NCBI GenBank assembly: GCA_900110595.1
Contig: FOEZ01000015.1
Coordinates: 31,643 to 95,642 of the forward strand
From: Arthrobacter sp. OV608
Lineage (GTDB): Bacteria > Actinomycetota > Actinomycetes > Actinomycetales > Micrococcaceae
DNA length: 64,000 nt
Reading direction: 5' to 3'
Below are positions 1-10,481 of the stretch, piece by piece. Position numbers and translations under genes: made by a program. The notes beneath the pieces are model-generated. The model was not told the DNA's origin. It saw nothing but the letters and a program-made list of their open reading frames with translations, and did no database searches. Each line of letters begins with the position of its first letter. The stretch's first letter is position 1.

Positions 1-429
1 CACAACCTGGACCAGGCCCAGCAGGACCACTGCGGCGATGATCGCGAGCCAGGCGAGCCGTTTGAGCCACACCACGTTGATGCGGGACAGCACAAACATG
101 GTGAAGATGCCGATCGCGGCAAACACACCCTGCTTCAGCGCATCACCGTAAGGCGACTTGCCGGCCGCAATGGACTCCACGCTGGAGGCGGAGAGCACCA
201 TCATGATCCCGATCGCTGTCAGTGCAAGGGTTGAGCCAAGAATGAGGTAGTACGTGGAACCGTTCTTGGAGGTTCCCGTGCCTTCCAGTGCCGACCAGAA
301 TTTCCGGTAGGCCGCCTTGATGCGGACAGGGACGGAAGCCGGGCGTTGCGCCGGTGCTGCCGAGGAGCCGGAGCCTGGCTTACCCGCCTGCCGTTTGTCT
401 GGCTGCGGCCGGGTGGGCGTGCTGACCAT
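1..429 (-). CDS. ftsW: FtsW-type cell division lipid II polymerase (partial, N-terminal part)
   Basis: Only the first 143 codons lie in the window; the gene runs off the left edge. FtsW is a SEDS-family glycan polymerase that partners the septal transpeptidase. The visible part has a Pro/Ser/Gly-rich cytoplasmic leader of about 45 residues and then membrane-spanning stretches (one beginning YYLILGSTLALT, another around GVFAAIGIFTMFVLS). The ATG starts two bases after the murD TAA stop, consistent with one operon with murD. Family assignment rests on the SEDS-like first helices and on position directly after murD, the usual place of ftsW. A rodA identity is less likely because of this context. 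Confidence 0.85.
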   Translation of the reverse strand, partial: MVSTPTRPQPDKRQAGKPGSGSSAAPAQRPASVPVRIKAAYRKFWSALEGTGTSKNGSTYYLILGSTLALTAIGIMMVLSASSVESIAAGKSPYGDALKQGVFAAIGIFTMFVLSRINVVWLKRLAWLAIIAAVVLLGLVQVV

Positions 430-431
430 TG

Positions 432-2003
432 TTACTCCTCGCCGGTCTGGGCCTGCCCTTCCACCAGCTCGCGGACAGCTTCGATGAAAGTGTCACCACG
501 GTGAGCATAGGAAGAGAACTGATCCATGGAAGCAGCTGCCGGAGCCATCAGCACAGTATCGCCGGATTCAGCGACCTGTGCTGCTGACGCAACGGCATTG
601 GCCATCACCGTTTCACCGGAGGGTCCGGCCTGGCCGGGGCCGGCTGTTGCGGCAGTCTGCACCTCTTCAGTTTCACCCGTGCCCGGGATGATCACCGGGA
701 CATCCGGCGCGTGTCGCTGGAGGGCATCGCGGAGGTCAGCGGTATCGCTTCCGATGAGCACCACGGCTTTGAGCCGTTGGGCATGCTCGCGGATGAGGTC
801 ATCGTAGGTGACCCCCTTGGACAGGCCGCCGGCAATCCAGATGACATTGCTGAAGGTGGCCAGCGAGGCGGAGGCCGCATGCGGGTTGGTGGCTTTGGAG
901 TCGTTAACCCACAGCACGCCGTTGTGGCGGGCCACGGGCTGGATGCGGTGGTCACCCGGGATGTAGTCCTGGATTCCCTTGCGCACCGCCTGGGCGTCAA
1001 CACCGTAGGCGCGTACCAGTCCTGCCGCAGCCAGGGCATTGGCCACCATGTGGCGGGGTGCGAAGGCACCGAGGTCGCCCATAGAGGCAAGTTCTGCCGC
1101 ACTGTCCTTGCGCTCGGCGATGAACGCGCGGTCCACCAGGAGGCCTTCCACCACGCCGAGCATGCTGATGGCTGGAGTGACGGTGGTGAAACCGACGGCT
1201 CGGCAGCCTTCCACGACGTCGGCGTTTTCCACCATGCGCTCGGTTTCAATCTGCTCGGCGTTGTAGATGCAGGCCTTCTGGGTCTGCTCGTAGACCTTGG
1301 CCTTGTCCGCCAGGTAGGAATCGTAGGAGCCGTGCCAGTCCACGTGGTCCTCGGCCACGTTCAGGCACACACTGGCCACCGGGGACAGGGATTGCGCCCA
1401 GTGCAGCTGGAAGCTGGAGAGTTCGACGGCGAAGACGTCGTACTCCACAGGGTCGCGGAGGGCGTCGAGGATGGGCGTGCCCACATTGCCCACGGCGATG
1501 GCTTTCAGTCCGGCCGCCCGGAGCATGGATTCGGTGAGCCCCACCGTGGTGGTCTTGCCGTTCGTTCCGGTAATCGCGAGCCAGTCGGCCGTCTTGCGGC
1601 CCTCCCGGACGCGTACCCGCCAGGCGAGTTCCACATCGCCCCACACGGGGATGTGCGCCCGTGCAGCGGCGGCAAGGAGCGCCTGGTCCGGGCGCCAGCC
1701 CGGTGAGGTGACAATCAGCTCTGGCAGTTCGCCGTCGATCTTCGGGATGCGGCTCACCGCATCCTCGCCCAGCAGGACATCGGCTGCGCCAACGATCTTC
1801 AGGGTTTCAGCGTGGGCTTTGGCGGTGTCGGACGTGGCGGCGTCGACCACCACCACCCGGGCGCCGAGCTCGATGAGGGTATCGGCGGCGGCAAAACCGG
1901 AGACGCCGATTCCGGTCACTACAACGCGGAGGCCGGACCAGTCGGAGTCCCAGCTGGTGAGGTCCTTGAGGCGGGGGGAAACGGTCACAGCAGCACAACC
2001 CAT
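432..2003 (-). CDS. murD: UDP-N-acetylmuramoyl-L-alanine--D-glutamate ligase
   Basis: Cytoplasmic Mur ligase that adds D-glutamate to UDP-MurNAc-L-Ala using ATP. It has an N-terminal Rossmann-like region ([10 protein letters not shown] near residue 27), the central ATP-binding P-loop GTNGKTT at residues 146-152, the HRIQPV segment at the start of the C-terminal domain and NDSKATNP just after it. At 523 residues it is longer than typical MurD. Part of the excess is a Gly/Ala/Glu-rich insert in the C-terminal domain (around [17 protein letters not shown]), probably a surface loop. The start overlaps the mraY end by 19 bp, suggesting translational coupling. Confidence 0.95.
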   Translation of the reverse strand: MGCAAVTVSPRLKDLTSWDSDWSGLRVVVTGIGVSGFAAADTLIELGARVVVVDAATSDTAKAHAETLKIVGAADVLLGEDAVSRIPKIDGELPELIVTSPGWRPDQALLAAAARAHIPVWGDVELAWRVRVREGRKTADWLAITGTNGKTTTVGLTESMLRAAGLKAIAVGNVGTPILDALRDPVEYDVFAVELSSFQLHWAQSLSPVASVCLNVAEDHVDWHGSYDSYLADKAKVYEQTQKACIYNAEQIETERMVENADVVEGCRAVGFTTVTPAISMLGVVEGLLVDRAFIAERKDSAAELASMGDLGAFAPRHMVANALAAAGLVRAYGVDAQAVRKGIQDYIPGDHRIQPVARHNGVLWVNDSKATNPHAASASLATFSNVIWIAGGLSKGVTYDDLIREHAQRLKAVVLIGSDTADLRDALQRHAPDVPVIIPGTGETEEVQTAATAGPGQAGPSGETVMANAVASAAQVAESGDTVLMAPAAASMDQFSSYAHRGDTFIEAVRELVEGQAQTGEE

Positions 2004-3094
2004 TCAGCGTAGAAGATGCCCAGGCCCACGGCCACAAAAAGCCCGCCGAGGATCCAGAACCGGACCACCACCGTGACTTCGGCCCACCCCTTCAGTTCGA
2101 AGTGGTGCTGCAGCGGTGCCATTTTGAAGACACGTTTGCCGCCGGTGGCCTTGAAGTAGCCCACCTGGATGATGACGGACAGGGTGATCAGGACAAACAG
2201 GCCGCCTATGATGCCCAGCAGCAGCTCAGTCCGGGACAGGATGGCGAAGCCGGCGATTGCCCCGCCGATGGCCAGCGATCCGGTATCGCCCATAAAGATC
2301 TTTGCCGGTGACGTGTTCCACCACAGGAAGCCAACCAGCGCTGCGCTCATGATGGCCGCCAGCAGGGCAAGGTCCAGCGGGTCCCGGACCGAGTAGCAGC
2401 CGCTGCCCGCCTGCCGCGGCGATCCGCAGGCCTGGTTGCTTTGCCAGATGCCCATTAGCGTATATGCCCCAAAGACCATGACTGACGCACCCGCGGCGAG
2501 CCCGTCGAGGCCGTCGGTGAGGTTGACGCCGTTGGTCGCGGCCGTGACGATCAGGTTTGACCACACCACAAACAGGATGGCCCCCAGGACGGTCCCGCCG
2601 AAAGCAAGGTCCAGCCACGGCAGGTCACGGACCAGCGAAATCTTGGTGGAGGCCGGGGTGGCGCCGGCGCCGTTGGGAAAGTTCAGCGCGAGCACGGCGA
2701 AGATGATTCCGACCGCACCCTGCAGTATCAGCTTTGCCTTGGCATTGAGGCCGAGGCTGCGCTGGCGGGAGATCTTGATGAAGTCATCCAGGAACCCCAC
2801 CAGACCCATCCCCACCATCAGGAACAGCAGGATGAGGGCGGATGCGGAAGGGCCGGAGGAGTCCGGGTTCACCATCATCATGATGAGGTGGGTGAGTCCG
2901 TAGCTCAGCAATACGGCTGCCACCACCACGGTCCCGCCCATGGTGGGCGTGCCGCGCTTGGTGTGGTGCGAGGTGGGTCCGTCATCCCGGATGAACTGGC
3001 CGTAGCCGCGGCGCACCAGCAACCGGATAAAGAGCGGTGTCCCCACCAGGGCGAACAAGAGGGCCAGGCCGGCGCCGATCAAAAGTGCAATCAC
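1985..3094 (-). CDS. mraY: Phospho-N-acetylmuramoyl-pentapeptide-transferase
   Basis: Polytopic membrane enzyme that transfers phospho-MurNAc-pentapeptide to undecaprenyl phosphate, forming lipid I. The 369-residue protein shows about ten hydrophobic helices, the early [12 protein letters not shown] cytoplasmic motif, the Asp-rich FLDDFIK loop, [12 protein letters not shown], and the [11 protein letters not shown] motif near the C-terminus, all characteristic of MraY. It starts inside the murF stop (4-bp ATGA overlap), so translation is probably coupled to murF. A loop around [20 protein letters not shown] carries an extra Gly/Cys-rich stretch of a kind common in actinobacterial MraY. Confidence 0.96.
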   Translation of the reverse strand: MIALLIGAGLALLFALVGTPLFIRLLVRRGYGQFIRDDGPTSHHTKRGTPTMGGTVVVAAVLLSYGLTHLIMMMVNPDSSGPSASALILLFLMVGMGLVGFLDDFIKISRQRSLGLNAKAKLILQGAVGIIFAVLALNFPNGAGATPASTKISLVRDLPWLDLAFGGTVLGAILFVVWSNLIVTAATNGVNLTDGLDGLAAGASVMVFGAYTLMGIWQSNQACGSPRQAGSGCYSVRDPLDLALLAAIMSAALVGFLWWNTSPAKIFMGDTGSLAIGGAIAGFAILSRTELLLGIIGGLFVLITLSVIIQVGYFKATGGKRVFKMAPLQHHFELKGWAEVTVVVRFWILGGLFVAVGLGIFYAEWVVLL

Positions 3095-4557
3095 AGCAGA
3101 GTGCTCCTTTCATCGGCGGATTGGGGGGTCAGTGGGGGTAATGCTATCCGATCGCCCAAATGGCGAAGTCCCACGCTGTTCGAGGATTTGAACAGCACCA
3201 GGTCGCCCGGTTCGAGCTCTGCGTTCAGCACGTCGTAGGCTTCATCAACGGTTTCCGCGAAGAGGCATTCATCGCCCCAGGAGCCCTCCTGGACGGCGGA
3301 GACATAGAGGGCACGGGCTTCCCGGCCCACCACCAGCAGGCGTGAAATGTTCAGCCTCACCACCTGGGTACCCACGGCAGTGTGTTCCCTGATGGAATCG
3401 TCTCCAAGTTCAAGCATGGCGCCCAGCACCGCCCAGGTGCGGCGGCCGCGGCCGAGATCTGCCAGGGTCCGCAGCGCAGCGCGCATGGATTCAGGATTGG
3501 CGTTGTAGGCGTCATTGATAATCGTGACGCCGTCTGCCCGCTCGGTGCGTTCCATCCGCCAGCGGCTCGCTGCGGTCTGGCTGCTGAGGGAGAACGCGAT
3601 GTCCTGCCCCGGAACTCCGGCGGCCCAGGCTGCTCCGGCGGCGGCAAGCAGGTTGCCCATATGGTGCGCGCCGATGAGGCGGCTGCTGACGTGCAGGCCG
3701 CCCTCGCCGTCCGGAAGCTGGAGATCGAATTCGGGGTTGCCGTCCGCGTTGGTGTCAGGGTTCAGTGCCTGCACGGCCGCGCCGGCGCGGCCTTCCGCGG
3801 AAAACCCGAGTACCTTTGCCTCGGTGCGTGAGCGCATCGCCGCCACTCGGTCGTCGTCGAGATTGATAATGGCGGTGCCGTCAGCAGCAAGCGCCTCCAC
3901 CAGCTCACCCTTGGCCAGGGCAATGTTCGCCACTCCCCCGAACTCGCCGGCATGGGCGGTTCCGACGGCCAGTACGACGCCGATATCAGGCCTGACCATG
4001 TCCGCGAGGTAGCGGATGTGACCGATTCCGGTGGCGCCCATCTCAATGACAAGGTAACGCGTATCGGTTCCGGCACGAAAAACGGTGAGCGGCACGCCCA
4101 CCTCGCCGTTATAGGAGCCCTGCGGCGCAACAGTTTGTCCCTGCGTCGACAGGATTCCGGCGAGGAGGTCCTTGGTGGTGGTTTTCCCGGCCGAACCGGT
4201 GATTCCCACAACTGTCAGTTCGCTGCCCTGTTCGGCGCGGGCGGCTCGGATCCTGCGCACGGCCTCAGCAGCCAGGGCGCCCATGGCCAGCACGGCATCC
4301 GGAACGAGTACCGAGGGGTAGCCGTTCCCGTCTGCATCGGCGACAGGACGCTCCAGCAAAGCCAGATGGGCACCGGCCGAAAACGCCGCGGCCACAAAGT
4401 CGTGGCCGTCAGCATGCTCGCCGGGCTTTGCGACGTAGAGCGATCCAGGTGTGGCATCGCGTGAGTCCGTCACCACCGAAAGGGGCGTGATTCCGGGATC
4501 GGCGTCCAGGCGCCCGTTAGTGATTTCGGCGATCTCCGCCGCAGTAAAAGCAATCAT
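3091..4557 (-). CDS. murF: UDP-N-acetylmuramoyl-tripeptide--D-alanyl-D-alanine ligase
   Basis: ATP-dependent Mur ligase that adds the D-Ala-D-Ala dipeptide to complete the stem pentapeptide. The P-loop variant GSAGKTT is at residues 121-127, with the usual MurF markers [11 protein letters not shown] after it, then [10 protein letters not shown] and [12 protein letters not shown]. Length (488) is normal for the family. It lies six bases downstream of murE and overlaps mraY by four bases, so it is an internal gene of the operon. The ATG has no strong Shine-Dalgarno sequence, only GAG immediately upstream, suggesting dependence on translation from murE. Confidence 0.95.
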   Translation of the reverse strand: MIAFTAAEIAEITNGRLDADPGITPLSVVTDSRDATPGSLYVAKPGEHADGHDFVAAAFSAGAHLALLERPVADADGNGYPSVLVPDAVLAMGALAAEAVRRIRAARAEQGSELTVVGITGSAGKTTTKDLLAGILSTQGQTVAPQGSYNGEVGVPLTVFRAGTDTRYLVIEMGATGIGHIRYLADMVRPDIGVVLAVGTAHAGEFGGVANIALAKGELVEALAADGTAIINLDDDRVAAMRSRTEAKVLGFSAEGRAGAAVQALNPDTNADGNPEFDLQLPDGEGGLHVSSRLIGAHHMGNLLAAAGAAWAAGVPGQDIAFSLSSQTAASRWRMERTERADGVTIINDAYNANPESMRAALRTLADLGRGRRTWAVLGAMLELGDDSIREHTAVGTQVVRLNISRLLVVGREARALYVSAVQEGSWGDECLFAETVDEAYDVLNAELEPGDLVLFKSSNSVGLRHLGDRIALPPLTPQSADERSTLL

Positions 4558-4563
4558 CTCGGT

Positions 4564-6225
4564 CTAGGACTCTATCCGGTCGGCTTGGAGAACGTTGAAT
4601 CCCCTGGCTGTCAAGGCGCTGCGCAGCTCTACCCTGTCGTCCAGGGCATGGTTGACGCCTTTGACTTCCTGCCACACCTCGTGGCCGCGGCCGGCCACCA
4701 GGATGGTGTCCTGCGGGCGGGCCAGGTCTACGGCACGGCGGATGGCTTCGGCACGCGGGAAAACTTCCAGGATGTCGCAGGGCAGGGAGTCTTTTTCCTG
4801 GGCTTCGCGGGCTCCGGCCAGGACATCGGCGCGGATGGCGGCCGGGTCTTCGTCGTGGGGATCGTCATCGGTGATGATAACGACGTCGGCAAGCCGGGCG
4901 GCGATGGCGCCCATGGCCGGGCGTTTGCCCTGGTCGCGCTGCCCGGTGGCGCCGAACACCACGATGAGGCGGGAGTCCGGCGATGGGGAGCGTACCGCTT
5001 CCAGGGCCCGGGCCAGTGCATCGGTGTTGTGGGCAAAGTCAACGATCGCGGCCGGTTCCGTTGATACCAGTTGCATCCGTCCGGGCACCGCAACAGTGAA
5101 CGGGTCGGCCCCGTCCAGTGCCGCCTGCAAGGTTGCCGCGTCTACTCCTGCTGCCAGGACCATTACTGCCGCCAGCGCCGCGTTGGCCACGTTGAAGCTG
5201 CCGGGCAGGCCGGTGTGGATGCGGAGCTGAGCGCCGTCGGGACCACCCAGCGTGAAGTCCGTGCCGAGCCCACGCGGGGCGGTTCCCGTGACGGTCCAGT
5301 CCGCTGGCGCCCCGGTGGTGCTGAGGGTGGTGACCGGCACTCTGGTGCTGCCGGCAAGCTGCCGGCCCCATTCGTCGTCGACCGTTACTACCGCCGCCCG
5401 GGCGCGCTTAGGGGTGAACAACTCCGCTTTGGTAGCGAAGTAATCCTCCATGGTCAGGTGCAGGTCCAGGTGGTCCTGGGTGAGGTTGGTGAAGCCGGCA
5501 ACATCGAACAGCACCCCGTCCACACGCTGGAAGGAGATGGCGTGGGAGGAGACCTCCATCGCGGCGGCTGCAAGCCCGCGTTCGCGCATCAGGGCGAGCA
5601 GTGCATGGACGTCGGTGGATTCCGGCGTGGTGAGGAGGCTGGGAATTGGGTCCCCGCCGGCATGGATCTCGATGGTGCCGATCAGCCCGGTGCTGCGGCC
5701 GAGGGCGCGCAGCAAGGAGTTGATGAAGTAAGTGGTGGTGGTCTTCCCGTTGGTGCCCGTGACGCCAAATAACTGTGGCTGGCCGGCAGCGGACTGGCTG
5801 CGGTAGATCAGGGCGGACAGCGGCCCCACCACGTTCCGTGGTGACTCCACAATCATCACGGGTACCGGCGTCTCGGCGGGCGCCAGCAGCCTGGCGCCGG
5901 CGTCGTCAGTCAGCACTGCAGCAGCTCCTGCTTCAACAGCCTGCGGCACGAAGTCTGCGCCATGGCGGGTGGCGCCCGGCAGGGCGACGTACAGGTCGCC
6001 CGGCTCCACGGTCCGTGAGTTCAAGGAAATTCCGGTGACTTCCACTTCAGCTGCCGGGCCAGGAACTGCAACATCGATGACTTCGCCGATGCTTGCCAGC
6101 CGTACCGGCTCCACCCGTGAGGGGCGGAAGCGGCCTTGGCCGGCCGGTCCCTCCGGGACGGCGCGGTTGTCGGGCGGGTTGATCTCAGACAAGGAATCTC
6201 CGATGGTGCTAGTCGTGCCCGGCAT
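4564..6225 (-). CDS. murE: UDP-N-acetylmuramoyl-L-alanyl-D-glutamate--diamino acid ligase
   Basis: Mur ligase that adds the third stem-peptide residue. It has GTNGKTT at residues 157-163, EVSSHAI near 224-230, TNLTQDHLDLH near 246, and the specificity loop at 453-460, which reads DDDPHDED. That loop is not the DNPR signature of meso-diaminopimelate enzymes. Arthrobacter-type organisms have L-lysine at this position, so a lysine-adding role is likely, but this is inference. The 553 residues include an N-terminal extension of about 40 residues rich in Pro and Gly. The ATG at 6225 lacks a clear ribosome site; an internal TTG 33 bases on has a GGAGA upstream and is a possible alternative start. 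Confidence 0.93.
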   Translation of the reverse strand: MPGTTSTIGDSLSEINPPDNRAVPEGPAGQGRFRPSRVEPVRLASIGEVIDVAVPGPAAEVEVTGISLNSRTVEPGDLYVALPGATRHGADFVPQAVEAGAAAVLTDDAGARLLAPAETPVPVMIVESPRNVVGPLSALIYRSQSAAGQPQLFGVTGTNGKTTTTYFINSLLRALGRSTGLIGTIEIHAGGDPIPSLLTTPESTDVHALLALMRERGLAAAAMEVSSHAISFQRVDGVLFDVAGFTNLTQDHLDLHLTMEDYFATKAELFTPKRARAAVVTVDDEWGRQLAGSTRVPVTTLSTTGAPADWTVTGTAPRGLGTDFTLGGPDGAQLRIHTGLPGSFNVANAALAAVMVLAAGVDAATLQAALDGADPFTVAVPGRMQLVSTEPAAIVDFAHNTDALARALEAVRSPSPDSRLIVVFGATGQRDQGKRPAMGAIAARLADVVIITDDDPHDEDPAAIRADVLAGAREAQEKDSLPCDILEVFPRAEAIRRAVDLARPQDTILVAGRGHEVWQEVKGVNHALDDRVELRSALTARGFNVLQADRIES

Positions 6226-6259
6226 GGGTGGGCCGGTAGTGGTGCTCTAAGCGGGGCTG

Positions 6260-8062
6260 CTACTTGGCAAACTGGGGCAGCCTGGCCGGTTCACCCGTGG
6301 ACGGCTGGACGTTGTAGGTCCGCAGTGCCTGGCTCATGACCGACCGGAAGACCGGCCCGTTGGTAATCCCGTAGATGCTGCCCTTGGGCCGCTGGAGTAC
6401 CACCTCCACAATAAACCGCGGATCATCCATCGGTGCCATCCCCACCATGGAGGCGGTGTAGCCGCAGAAGCCCGACTTGCCGTCGTCGCACGGCGATTCC
6501 GAGGTGCCCGTCTTTGCACCCACCCGGTAGCCGTCGATCCCTGCGTCCTTGATCTGGCCTTCGGTGACGGCACTTTCCAGGATGTCCTGGACCTGCTGGG
6601 CCGTGTGCTCCGAGACCACCTGAGTGGACGGTGCGGCCGGTACCTTTTCCTCGGTACCGTCCGGGGAAACATAGGAATCGATCAGGCGGGGCTGGAGCAT
6701 CACGCCGTTGTTGGCCACGGACTGGAACGCCCTCACAGTCTGCAGGGTGGACTGAGAAACGCCCTGCCCGAACAAGACGGTGTATTCCTGGCGCCCGTCC
6801 CACTGCTCCCAGGGTGTGAGGATGCCGGACGCGGGTGCGGGGAGTCCAATGTCGGGCGCCTCCCCGATGCCGAACTTCTTCAGCCAGTTATAGCGCTGTT
6901 CCTTGCTCAGTTCCTGGCCGGCCATGACGGTGCCGGTGTTCATGGAGTAGCCCAGGATGCCGGCGAGGGTGCGCTTTTCGGTGCCGTGGGAGAAGGAGTC
7001 GCTGAAGGTCTGGCCGTTGACCGTGTACGACGGCGGCAGGGTGTACTCGCTGAGGGGGTTGGCTTTGCCTTCCTCGATCAGCGCCGCTGCCGTGAGCATT
7101 TTTTCGACGGACCCTGGCTCGTAGGCGGCGGTGACCGCACGGACGCCGCGGTCCTTGGCAGCCACACGGCCCGGGTCATTGGGATCCGGGGCGTTGGTAT
7201 CGGCCATAGCCACCAGGTTTCCGGTTTTGACGTCCATCACGATGATGACGCCCCACTCGGCGCTGAGCTTGTCAGTCTGGCTTTGGATGGCCTGCTGGGC
7301 GAAGTACTGCAGGTCCGAGTTGATGGTGAGTTTGACGTCCTTGCCGTCCTGCGGCGGCGTCAGCTCGTCCATGCCCACCGGGATGCGGAGTCCGTCTGCA
7401 CCGATCTCGAAGAGGCGTTTGCCGTCCGTTCCCTTGAGCAGCCCGTCCTGGGTCTGTTCAATACCGGCCAGGCCGGTGGTGCCGTCCTGCAGGAAGCCGA
7501 TGATGCCGCCGGCCACGGAGCCGTTGGGATAGACCCGTTTGCTGACGCCTTCCGTAACGATCCCAGGAATCTGGAGCTTGGAGATGCGGTCCTCGATGTC
7601 GGGCTTCACGTCCTTGGCCACGATGTAATAAGGCTGCTGTCCGGTGACGGCGTCACGGATGTCGTCCTTCTCCATGCCCAGCGCCGCTGCGAGCTCCGTC
7701 AGGCCCTGGTCGCGGCTGACGTCCACCAGCTTTTCCTTGCCGTCCACGGTTTCCAAGCGCTTGAAGTTCTCCGTTTTGGTGTTGACCCGCTGGTCCACCA
7801 CCACGTTGTAACGGATCACGCTGTTGGCCAGCACAGTGCCCGTGGAGTCCAGGATGCTGCCCCGCTCTGCAGGCAGCACGGTCTGCTTCATCCGGCTGTT
7901 GAGCGCAGCTTCGGCCATTCCCCCCACGTCAAGCCCTTGGACGAGGAAGAGTTTTCCGCCCACCACCAGCAGGAGCGTGAGCATGATCCCCAGGCCAAGC
8001 CGGAGGCGTTTGGTGGCGTTGGGAACCTTGCTGCTTCTTGCCTTGCCGGTCCTCTGCGCCAC
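6260..8062 (-). CDS. ftsI: Septal peptidoglycan transpeptidase (class B penicillin-binding protein, FtsI/PBP3-like)
   Basis: Cross-links septal peptidoglycan together with FtsW. A single N-terminal membrane helix (about residues 22-42) follows a basic cytoplasmic leader; the PBP dimerisation domain comes next (PAERGSILDSTG at 64-75). The transpeptidase domain carries PGSVEK with Ser318 and Lys321, SMN at 373-375 and KTG at 517-519. Length of 600 fits the family. The GTG start has AAGGA eight bases upstream. Nothing separates it from the ftsL-like gene except 48 bases, and murE follows after 34 bases, so it is mid-operon. Confidence 0.94.
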   Translation of the reverse strand: MAQRTGKARSSKVPNATKRLRLGLGIMLTLLLVVGGKLFLVQGLDVGGMAEAALNSRMKQTVLPAERGSILDSTGTVLANSVIRYNVVVDQRVNTKTENFKRLETVDGKEKLVDVSRDQGLTELAAALGMEKDDIRDAVTGQQPYYIVAKDVKPDIEDRISKLQIPGIVTEGVSKRVYPNGSVAGGIIGFLQDGTTGLAGIEQTQDGLLKGTDGKRLFEIGADGLRIPVGMDELTPPQDGKDVKLTINSDLQYFAQQAIQSQTDKLSAEWGVIIVMDVKTGNLVAMADTNAPDPNDPGRVAAKDRGVRAVTAAYEPGSVEKMLTAAALIEEGKANPLSEYTLPPSYTVNGQTFSDSFSHGTEKRTLAGILGYSMNTGTVMAGQELSKEQRYNWLKKFGIGEAPDIGLPAPASGILTPWEQWDGRQEYTVLFGQGVSQSTLQTVRAFQSVANNGVMLQPRLIDSYVSPDGTEEKVPAAPSTQVVSEHTAQQVQDILESAVTEGQIKDAGIDGYRVGAKTGTSESPCDDGKSGFCGYTASMVGMAPMDDPRFIVEVVLQRPKGSIYGITNGPVFRSVMSQALRTYNVQPSTGEPARLPQFAK

Positions 8063-8110
8063 CGTGATATTCCTTGCTGCTCGACCTTGTTGCCTGTCAG
8101 ACCTGCCGTG

Positions 8111-8836
8111 TTACTGCCCGGGGACCTTCTGCTCCGGAGCGGGAACCGACCCACCGTGCAGTTCCACGGGGGGCACTGCCGCGGCTGCCGGCGCCTGGGC
8201 TGCTGCGTCCGGTGCAGCGCCGACCGGGGTGCCGGACGTGGCACCCGCTGCGCTGCCCGTTGTGCTGCCAGGGGAAGCAGCAGGCGGGGCCGCCGGGGTG
8301 TCTTCCACGGGCTTCCGGGCTTCGAGGGGCTCGTTCTTGCTGGGCGGGGGCACCACGGTGAGCTGGCCGGCGACTGCCGGCGCCGGGATCACGGCGCCGG
8401 CGGGGCCGTCCTTGACGGCCGGCGTTGCCTTGCCGGTCACCGACAGCGTGGACAGGTCGATCTGGCCCTTAACAGTGGATGGCACCATTCCCAGCTTTGT
8501 GGCCTGCGCGGCAAGGTTTTGCGGTGCTTCGAAGTTCTGGACCTGCTGGGTGAGGTCCTGGTTCTGTTTAGTCAGGGTGCTCTGCGTGGCGCGCAATTCC
8601 ACCAACTGGTACTGGGCCGTGGAAACCGAGATGTTCAGCACCAGCACGGCGACCAGCGCCAGGGCGAGCATGCCGAAGCACAGCACCACAAAGGGCGCAC
8701 GGCGTTTGCGGGGAACGGTCCGGACCACGGAGAGTGGCGTACGGCTCCGGCGGGGCGCTTCAGGTGAACCGGCAGGGAGGTGCTTGGCCGCCGTACCGGA
8801 GACGACGGGAAAGTTCTTCACGGCAGCGGTGCTCAT
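8111..8836 (-). CDS. FtsL-like septum protein with Pro/Ala-rich extracytoplasmic tail
   Basis: A 241-residue bitopic protein in the position normally held by ftsL, between rsmH and ftsI. It has a basic cytoplasmic part, one membrane helix at about residues 48-70, and a short coiled-coil segment at about 76-115 (leucine- and glutamine-rich, [22 protein letters not shown]), as expected for an FtsL that pairs with a DivIC/FtsB partner. After residue 150 comes a low-complexity tail of Pro, Ala, Gly and Ser that makes it about twice the size of classical FtsL. The start overlaps the rsmH stop by four bases (ATGA). Assignment is by topology and context; sequence similarity between FtsL proteins is low. 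Confidence 0.75.
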   Translation of the reverse strand: MSTAAVKNFPVVSGTAAKHLPAGSPEAPRRSRTPLSVVRTVPRKRRAPFVVLCFGMLALALVAVLVLNISVSTAQYQLVELRATQSTLTKQNQDLTQQVQNFEAPQNLAAQATKLGMVPSTVKGQIDLSTLSVTGKATPAVKDGPAGAVIPAPAVAGQLTVVPPPSKNEPLEARKPVEDTPAAPPAASPGSTTGSAAGATSGTPVGAAPDAAAQAPAAAAVPPVELHGGSVPAPEQKVPGQ

Positions 8837-9825
8837 TCAGCTCTCCTGGCTCGGATTCGTTCCACAGCGCGGAGCCTTGCTGAGGCAGCGCGGGGGTTTT
8901 CGGCGATTTCGACGGCGGTTGGCACCTCGGTGCCTTTGGTCAGGGTTTTCAGTTCGGGTTTGTGTTCCTCCAGCTCCACCGGGAAGCCAAGCGGAGCGGA
9001 GGATTTCGATCGGGCCTGGAAGACTCCCTTGACGATCTTGTCCTCCAGGGAGTGGTAGGACATCACCACGATGCGGCCCCCCAGTGCCGTGGCATCCACA
9101 GCGGCGGGCACCGCCCGTTCCAGCACTTCGAGTTCCTCGTTGACCTCAATCCGCAATGCCTGGAAGGTCCGCTTGGCCGGGTGTCCGCCGGACTTGGCAG
9201 CACCGGCCGGAACAACCGAGCGGATCTGCTCCACGAGCTCGCCGGTGGTGGTGAATGGTTTGGCGGCGCGGGCGGCTACGATTCTGTTGGCGATTCGGCC
9301 GGCGAACTTTTCCTCGCCCCACTTGCGGATAATCCGGACCAGTTCCTCTTCGCTGTAGGTATTCACCACGTCCGCTGCCGTCTGGCCGCGGCTGGTGTCC
9401 ATCCGCATGTCCAGCGGAGCGTCGAAGGAGTAGGCGAAGCCGCGCTCACGCTCGTCGAGCTGGAGCGAGGAAACGCCGAGGTCCATCAGGATCCCATGCA
9501 CTTCCGTGACGCCGAGGTCTGCCAGGACATCTTCGATCTCGTCATAGACGGCATGCACAAGATCGGTCCGTGCTGCAAAGGGATTCAGCCGTTCACCGGC
9601 CAGGGCAAGGGCTTCCTCATCGCGGTCGATCCCAATCAGGTGCAGGTCGGGGAAGCGCTGCAGCATGGCCTCGGAGTGGCCTCCCATGCCCAGGGTGGCA
9701 TCAATGGCCACCGGAGTTTCACCGCGGCTCCTGGCTGCCTCGAATCCGGGGGCCAACAAATTGATGCACCGGTCCCGAAGGACCGGCACATGGCGTTCGG
9801 ACGTGGGCTTCGGTTGATCGTTCAT
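8833..9825 (-). CDS. rsmH: 16S rRNA (cytosine-1402-N4)-methyltransferase
   Basis: SAM-dependent methyltransferase acting on C1402 of 16S rRNA; second gene of the division cluster. The SAM-binding motif reads [14 protein letters not shown], followed by [30 protein letters not shown] and a C-terminal [13 protein letters not shown], all typical of RsmH/MraW. An upstream in-frame ATG at 9882 exists, but the ATG at 9825 has AAAGGACG six bases upstream, and the protein then begins [20 protein letters not shown], matching the family's usual start (330 residues). It overlaps the ftsL-like gene by four bases. Confidence 0.95.
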   Translation of the reverse strand: MNDQPKPTSERHVPVLRDRCINLLAPGFEAARSRGETPVAIDATLGMGGHSEAMLQRFPDLHLIGIDRDEEALALAGERLNPFAARTDLVHAVYDEIEDVLADLGVTEVHGILMDLGVSSLQLDERERGFAYSFDAPLDMRMDTSRGQTAADVVNTYSEEELVRIIRKWGEEKFAGRIANRIVAARAAKPFTTTGELVEQIRSVVPAGAAKSGGHPAKRTFQALRIEVNEELEVLERAVPAAVDATALGGRIVVMSYHSLEDKIVKGVFQARSKSSAPLGFPVELEEHKPELKTLTKGTEVPTAVEIAENPRAASARLRAVERIRARRAE

Positions 9826-9991
9826 GCCTCGTCCTTTCTCGCCGTCGCTGTCACCTGGATGCTTCTTGACCCGGATCCCCATCCGCGCCTACCGTCCTGC
9901 CCGCCTGGCTCCGGGGAAGTTGAGCCAGGTTGGCCGGCTGATGGGCCGGCTGGAGATCCCAACCAAGAAGCTGTCCGCTGCCCCTGTCCGG

Positions 9992-10420
9992 TCACAAAAT
10001 GCCCGGGATGGGGTCATCGGTTTCAGAGAAGGCCGTTTCCTTCTCTGCGAGGTATTCGTTCCAAGCCTGGGCGTCCCAGATCTCGGCGCGGGTTCCGGCA
10101 CCGATCACGGCCAGTTCCCTCCCGAGTCCTGCGTACTCCCGGAGCGCCGGTGGAATGGTTACGCGCCCCTGCTTGTCAGGTACCTCGTCCGAGGCTCCAG
10201 AGAGAAAGACGCGGATGTAGTCCCGCGCTTGTTTTGAGGAGATTGGCGCCTCCCGCATTTGCTCGTGGACCCGGGCAAATTCCTTCTCGCTGAAGACGTA
10301 GATGCAACGTTCCTGACCCCTGGTAAGGACCAGTCCGCTGGCAAGTTCCTCCCGGAACTTCGCGGGGAGAATGATCCGGCCCTTTTCATCAAGACGCGGC
10401 GAATGTGTGCCCAGAAACAC
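9992..10420 (-). CDS. mraZ: Transcriptional regulator MraZ
   Basis: A 142-residue protein of the MraZ family, with two SpoVT/AbrB-like half-domains: residues 1-45 ([22 protein letters not shown]) and about 80-125 ([18 protein letters not shown]). MraZ forms a ring and binds short direct repeats in its own promoter to control the division operon. The start codon is GTG with only a weak GGCGG upstream. A cluster of matching repeats lies 62-91 bases upstream (see the operator entry), supporting autoregulation. A gap of 166 bases to rsmH could hold a second promoter; I see no clear one. Confidence 0.95.
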   Translation of the reverse strand: MFLGTHSPRLDEKGRIILPAKFREELASGLVLTRGQERCIYVFSEKEFARVHEQMREAPISSKQARDYIRVFLSGASDEVPDKQGRVTIPPALREYAGLGRELAVIGAGTRAEIWDAQAWNEYLAEKETAFSETDDPIPGIL

Positions 10421-10481
10421 TGGCCCACCGCCTGTCCGATGTCAGGAACTGCACATCCCCTGTGTTGCAACCACCCTCTTA

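Noticed and set aside
6605-8767. A 720-residue plus-strand frame opposite ftsI and the ftsL-like gene
   Set aside because: Composition-biased shadow of ftsI with no recognisable domain; the minus-strand genes carry clear motifs and ribosome sites.
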